A stretch of DNA of 18,232 bases, from the NCBI GenBank assembly GCA_902489335.1, contig CABTZO010000020.1:1-18232 (forward strand). The letters run 5' to 3'. A model generated the notes under the pieces. The model was not told the origin of the DNA. It saw only the letters and a program-made list of their open reading frames with translations, and did not search any database. The DNA is from an uncultured Oscillospiraceae bacterium (GTDB taxonomy: Bacteria > Bacillota > Clostridia > Oscillospirales > Acutalibacteraceae). This document shows positions 14,317-18,232 of the stretch, piece by piece (position 1 is the stretch's first letter; every line of letters begins with the position of its first letter). The position numbers were made by a program, and so were the translations under genes.

Positions 14317-16259
14317 TACCAAATCACTTTGGAATCAATATCGCGTTTGCAGAGTTCTAAGAATTGCGGGATATCCATTGCTCCGATGTCGTCTTTGTTT
14401 CTGTGTCTTACGGAAACAGTGCCGCTTTCCTGCTCTTTTTCTCCGACAATAAGCATAAGCGGTAATTTTTCCTGTTTTGCCTGTCTGATCTTATAACCTA
14501 TTTTTTCATTCCTTGTATCAACCGTTACTCGAAGTCCGTTTTTCTCAAGTTCAGATTTTACCTTCTCTGCATAGTCGATGAATTTATCGGAAATCGGTAA
14601 AATTCTGACTTGTTCGGGAGCAAGCCAAAGCGGGAAAGCACCGGCGTATTTTTCGATCAGCAATGCCAAAGTTCTTTCATAGCAACCGATAGATGTCCTG
14701 TGAATGATATACGGCGTCTTCTTCTCGTTGTTTTGGTCGGTATATACCATGCCAAAATTCTTTGCGAGCATTTGGTCGATTTGAATTGTAATCAGGGTAT
14801 CTTCTTTTCCGAAAACATTTTTAATTTGAATATCAAGTTTCGGACCATAAAAAGCAGCTTCGCCGATTCCCACTTTGTAATCGATGTTTAGATTATTTAA
14901 AATCTTTTCCATAAGTTGTTGTGAATGATCCCACTGTTCTTTAGTTCCGACATATTTGTCTCTGTCATTTTCGTCCCATTTGGAAAATCTGTAAGAAATA
15001 TCTTCATACAAACCAAGTGTTTTCAACATATATATGGCAAGTTCAAGACAATTTTTGAATTCTTCTTCAAGTTGATCGGGTCTGCAAATTTCATGACCTT
15101 CAGAAATTGTAAATTGTCTGACTCTTATAAGGCCGTGCATCTCACCGGAGGCTTCGTTACGAAATAGGGTAGATGTTTCGTTGTATCTTAGCGGTAAGTC
15201 TTTGTAAGAGCGTGGTTTGTTTAAATAAGCCTGATATTGAAAAGGACAGGTCATTGGTCTTAATGCCAAAACTTCGTCGTCCTTTTCTTCATCACCTAAA
15301 ACAAACATTCCTTCTTTGTAATGACCCCAGTGTCCGGATATTTTGTATAGGTCGCTCTTGGCCATAAACGGTGTCTTTGTAAGTAACCAGCCTCTTTTTT
15401 GTTCTTCGTCTTCAACAAATCTTTGTAATAATTGAATAACGCGGGCACCCTTTGGAAGCAAAATAGGCAAGCCTTGACCTATAACATCGGCAGTTGTAAA
15501 GAATTCAAGTTCGCGACCGAGTTTGTTGTGATCTCTTTTCTTTGCTTCTTCAAGTCTCAATAAATGTTCTTCCAACATCGATTTTTTAGGAAAAGCGGTA
15601 CCATATATTCTTGTGAGCATTTTATTGTTAGAATCGCCCTTCCAATATGCACCGGTCGTTGATGTCAAGGCGATCGCCTTTACTACTCCGGTATTGAGTA
15701 AATGAGGACCTGCACAGAGATCTACAAAGTCGCCCTGTTTATAAAAACTGATATCTTCACCTTTGTCGGCATGCTCTTTAATCAAAAGAACCTTATAATC
15801 TTCGTCTTTTTCTTTCATCAGTTTAATTGCTTCGTCTGCACTTAAATTGAACTTTTCAATTTTGAGATTTTCTTTCACTATTTTTGCCATTTCACGTTCT
15901 ATTTTTTTGAGGTCTTCGGCAGTGAAAGGTTCATCAATATCAAAATCATAGTAAAATCCGTTTTCAATCGACGGACCGATTGCAAGTTTAACATTTTTAT
16001 ATAACCTTTTTACAGCTTGAGCTAAAATATGGGAGGCAGTATGGTTAAATGCATGTCTACCCTCATCACTGTCAAAGGTGCAGACTTCGAGATTGCAATT
16101 TTTTGTTATCACATATCTTAAATCCTGAGGTTCACCGTCGATTTTACAGCAACAAGCAGCTTTATAGAGAGACATACCAATAGACTTGATTACTTCATAA
16201 GCAGGTATATCTTTTTCAAACTCTAAAACACTTTTGTCCGGCAGACTAACTTTTATCAT
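14316..16259 (-). CDS. thrS: Threonyl-tRNA synthetase
   Basis: The 647-residue product charges tRNA-Thr with threonine in the cytoplasm and is full length. A TGS domain lies at about 1-62. The editing domain (about 65-225) has HTASH with His73 and His77, and the Cys182/His186 pair (CAGPH). The class II catalytic core (about 245-545) has zinc ligands Cys338 (RPMTCPF), His389 (SEGHEI) and His520 (IIHRTS), and motif 2 around FRNEASGEMHGL. The anticodon-binding domain occupies about 548-640. In the usual RPMNCPGH motif, GH is replaced by FQ, a variant I recall from other clostridial enzymes. The ATG has an AAGGGA site. It is transcribed alone, divergent from rny, from a promoter near 16327-16355. 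Confidence 0.97.
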   Translation of the reverse strand: MIKVSLPDKSVLEFEKDIPAYEVIKSIGMSLYKAACCCKIDGEPQDLRYVITKNCNLEVCTFDSDEGRHAFNHTASHILAQAVKRLYKNVKLAIGPSIENGFYYDFDIDEPFTAEDLKKIEREMAKIVKENLKIEKFNLSADEAIKLMKEKDEDYKVLLIKEHADKGEDISFYKQGDFVDLCAGPHLLNTGVVKAIALTSTTGAYWKGDSNNKMLTRIYGTAFPKKSMLEEHLLRLEEAKKRDHNKLGRELEFFTTADVIGQGLPILLPKGARVIQLLQRFVEDEEQKRGWLLTKTPFMAKSDLYKISGHWGHYKEGMFVLGDEEKDDEVLALRPMTCPFQYQAYLNKPRSYKDLPLRYNETSTLFRNEASGEMHGLIRVRQFTISEGHEICRPDQLEEEFKNCLELAIYMLKTLGLYEDISYRFSKWDENDRDKYVGTKEQWDHSQQLMEKILNNLNIDYKVGIGEAAFYGPKLDIQIKNVFGKEDTLITIQIDQMLAKNFGMVYTDQNNEKKTPYIIHRTSIGCYERTLALLIEKYAGAFPLWLAPEQVRILPISDKFIDYAEKVKSELEKNGLRVTVDTRNEKIGYKIRQAKQEKLPLMLIVGEKEQESGTVSVRHRNKDDIGAMDIPQFLELCKRDIDSKVIW

Positions 16260-16326
16260 TTATTTTCCCTTCATTTCTTATATTTATAACTACTCATATA
16301 TCTTAATAATAAAATTGTTCTAAAAC

Positions 16327-16355
16327 ATTATATAGCATTTTTTCAAGATTGTCAC
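16327..16355 (-). promoter_or_regulatory. Putative thrS promoter in the thrS-rny spacer
   Basis: On the reverse strand, GTGACA (16355-16350) and a perfect TATAAT (16332-16327) are 17 bases apart. A start near 16320 gives a leader of about 60 bases, too short for a T-box riboswitch. The rest of the 333-base spacer (16260-16592) holds the rny promoter and one weak hairpin (AAAGCC 16436-16441 with GGCTTT 16463-16468); I see nothing else in it. Confidence 0.7.
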
Positions 16356-16472
16356 TGTATATAAGTGTTCTTGATTTTAGACGTCGCTTAATAATCATAA
16401 GACTTATAAAAGTAAATTGTTGTATTGAAGTAAATAAAGCCGAAAAATACATATTTTATAAAGGCTTTTAAC

Positions 16473-16501
16473 TTGACTTGAAGTTTTTTTAACTATACAA
16501 T
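16473..16501 (+). promoter_or_regulatory. Putative rny promoter
   Basis: TTGACT (16473-16478) and TACAAT (16496-16501) are 17 bases apart, close to the sigma-A consensus. The leader to the TTG start codon would be about 85 bases. Confidence 0.75.
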
Positions 16502-16592
16502 AGTAGCACAGTGGAAAAATGTTTAAATTTTTAACTAAATTTATAATTTTGATATATTTTTTACTGATTAAAATACATGAGGAGGTGTCTGT

Positions 16593-18146
16593 TTGGATAC
16601 AACGTTTTGGATAATTGCTCTTATTGTGGGCATTATCGTAGCAGCTTGTGTGGCCTTCATTGCCGGACAGAAGTTTCGCAAAAATCAAGCGGAAAAGCTT
16701 ATCGGATCGGCTGAAGAAGAAGCAACAAGAATAATGAATCAAGCGCTTACCGACGGGGAAAACAAGAAAAAAGAAAAAATCCTCGAAGCGAAAGATGAAA
16801 TATACAAACAAAGACAGGAAGCAGAAAAGGAAGTTCGTGAAAGACGAGCAGAAGTTCACAGACAAGAAAAGAGAATAAATTCTAAAGAAGATAATATTGA
16901 CCGTAAACTTTCTAATATTGAAAAGAAAGAAGAAGTATTACAGGATAAATTAAAATCAGCAGATCAAAAATTGGAAGAAATTGAATCTCTGAAAAAAGGT
17001 CAGTTTGAAATGCTCGAAAAAATTTCCGAGCTCAGCAAAGAAGACGCAAAAGAATATCTTTTGAAAAATTTAGACGGAGAACTTGAACACGAAAAAGCTC
17101 TTAAAATTGAAGAGTATAAAAACAAGTTTTCAGATGAATCCGAAGAAATAGCAAGAGAACTTTTATCTGTCGCAATTCAAAGATGCGCTGTTGATCACAG
17201 CTCAGACAATGTGGTTACCGTAATAAGCCTGCCTAATGATGAAACAAAGGGTCGCATTATCGGAAGAGAAGGCAGAAACATCAGGGCGATTGAGTCAATG
17301 ACCGGAGTAAATCTTGTTATTGATGACACACCTGAAGCGATAACAATTTCTTCTTTTGATCCGGTTAGAAGACAGGTGGCATCGCTTGCGCTTCAAAAGC
17401 TCATATCTGACGGACGAATTCACCCTGCACGAATTGAAGAGACTGTTAAAAAATGTCAAAAAGAAGTCGATACTGCAATTAAGCAAGCAGGAGATCGAGC
17501 AGTTTTAGACATAGGCGTTACCGGAATTAATAATGAAATTGTTAAACTCTTAGGAAGACTTAAATACAGAACGAGTTATGGTCAAAATGTTCTGAATCAT
17601 TCAATGGAAGTTGCCTATCTTTCGGGCGTAATTGCCGCTGAAATGGGTGCCAATGTAAAAGTTGCAAAAAGAGCAGGTCTTTTACATGACATAGGAAAGG
17701 CGATTGACCACGAATATGACGGATCTCACGTTCAACTGGGTGTTGAGTTTGCAAAGAAATATAAGGAAAGCGACGTTGTTATAAATGCAATTGCCGCACA
17801 TCACGGAGATGTTGAACCCAAGACGGTCATTGCTTTTATCGTTCAAGTTGCCGATGCAATTTCGGCCGCTCGTCCCGGAGCAAGACGAGAAAACGTTGAA
17901 AACTACATAAAGAGAATAGAAAATCTTGAGGAAATTGCCTCATCATTTGATGGTGTAAAAAATACTTTTGCACTTCATGCAGGCCGTGAAATCAGAGTTA
18001 TGGTTCAACCCGAGAACATAAGTGACGACCGTATGACAATTCTTGCTCATGAAATTTCAAAGAAAATAGAAGATGAACTCGAATATCCGGGACAAATAAA
18101 AGTCAACGTAATTCGAGAAAACAGAGCAGTGGATTATGCAAAATAA
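16593..18146 (+). CDS. rny: Ribonuclease Y
   Basis: The 517-residue product is the membrane-bound endoribonuclease that starts turnover of many mRNAs in Bacillota. An N-terminal membrane helix (about 5-25) is followed by a long charged coiled coil (about 30-190), a KH RNA-binding domain (GRIIGREGRNIR, 220-231), and an HD domain with His365-Asp366 (LLHDIGKAID) and the later HHGD motif (403-406). Length and order match RNase Y from other species. The start is TTG at 16593: a stop codon at 16578-16580 rules out anything earlier in frame, and a strong GAGGAGGTG site sits five bases upstream. The stop overlaps the start of the next gene by 11 bases, suggesting one transcript. Confidence 0.97.
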   Translation: MDTTFWIIALIVGIIVAACVAFIAGQKFRKNQAEKLIGSAEEEATRIMNQALTDGENKKKEKILEAKDEIYKQRQEAEKEVRERRAEVHRQEKRINSKEDNIDRKLSNIEKKEEVLQDKLKSADQKLEEIESLKKGQFEMLEKISELSKEDAKEYLLKNLDGELEHEKALKIEEYKNKFSDESEEIARELLSVAIQRCAVDHSSDNVVTVISLPNDETKGRIIGREGRNIRAIESMTGVNLVIDDTPEAITISSFDPVRRQVASLALQKLISDGRIHPARIEETVKKCQKEVDTAIKQAGDRAVLDIGVTGINNEIVKLLGRLKYRTSYGQNVLNHSMEVAYLSGVIAAEMGANVKVAKRAGLLHDIGKAIDHEYDGSHVQLGVEFAKKYKESDVVINAIAAHHGDVEPKTVIAFIVQVADAISAARPGARRENVENYIKRIENLEEIASSFDGVKNTFALHAGREIRVMVQPENISDDRMTILAHEISKKIEDELEYPGQIKVNVIRENRAVDYAK

Positions 18147-18232
18147 AATAAATGTTCTTGCACTTGGAGACATAGTCGGAGACCCCGGTCTCGACTGTGT
18201 CTTTCGCAACTTAAATAAAATTAAAAAAGAAA
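18136..18232 (+). CDS. YmdB-like metallophosphoesterase, 3' end missing
   Basis: Only the first 32 residues are in view before the window ends. They contain VLALGDIVGDPG, the metal-binding start of the TIGR00282/YmdB family of calcineurin-like phosphodiesterases, which hydrolyse cyclic nucleotides in Bacillus. The gene begins inside the end of rny (11-base overlap, different frame), and rny-ymdB is the common order in Bacillota. Both motif and context support the call, though most of the protein is unseen. Confidence 0.8.
   Translation, partial: MQNKINVLALGDIVGDPGLDCVFRNLNKIKKE

Noticed and set aside
16404..16865. A 153-codon reverse frame across the thrS-rny spacer
   Set aside because: It is antisense to the rny start, and its Phe/Tyr/Cys-rich sequence reflects the Lys/Glu-rich coiled coil on the other strand.

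Overview
The window is chromosomal DNA from a low-GC Gram-positive bacterium, most likely an anaerobic member of the Bacillota (Clostridia or Tissierellia-like). The grounds are AT-rich coding and spacer DNA, strong GGAGG-type ribosome binding sites, an RNase Y gene followed by a ymdB-like gene, an OmpR/HisKA pair next to an HtrA protease, and long perfect-stem terminators. I cannot name a genus. I see no prophage, insertion sequence, CRISPR array, rRNA or tRNA.

Layout from left to right. A DUF4097-like beta-repeat protein (cut by the left edge) converges on a putP-type sodium/proline symporter through a shared two-way terminator. A 463-base spacer holds the putP promoter, two diverged copies of a GC-rich hairpin element, and the promoter of a beta-CASP metallo-beta-lactamase-fold RNase-like protein. 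Next is a three-gene operon: OmpR-type response regulator, sensor kinase and membrane-anchored HtrA protease, arranged like the envelope-stress systems of other Bacillota. It ends in a two-way terminator.

The centre (about 7865-13513) is the most distinctive part: a divergent cluster around a TetR-type regulator. Leftward run tetR, an FGGY sugar kinase and a low-molecular-weight tyrosine phosphatase. Rightward run a class-III (glutamate-1-semialdehyde-aminomutase-like) aminotransferase and a two-domain class II aldolase whose second domain has lost its metal ligands. Each promoter carries a TGAGC-N4-GCTCA palindrome just past the expected transcription start, which looks like a TetR operator. 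The same palindrome recurs inside the terminator that closes the rightward operon. Together the genes suggest a self-regulated route for a ketose, polyol or amino-sugar-like compound (deaminate or isomerise, phosphorylate, cleave), but the substrate cannot be read from the sequence. The tetR gene has no normal start codon in front of its DNA-binding domain.

The right end is housekeeping: a DUF4234 membrane protein, threonyl-tRNA synthetase (reverse strand, short leader, no T-box), and rny (RNase Y, TTG start) overlapping a ymdB-like phosphodiesterase gene cut by the right edge.
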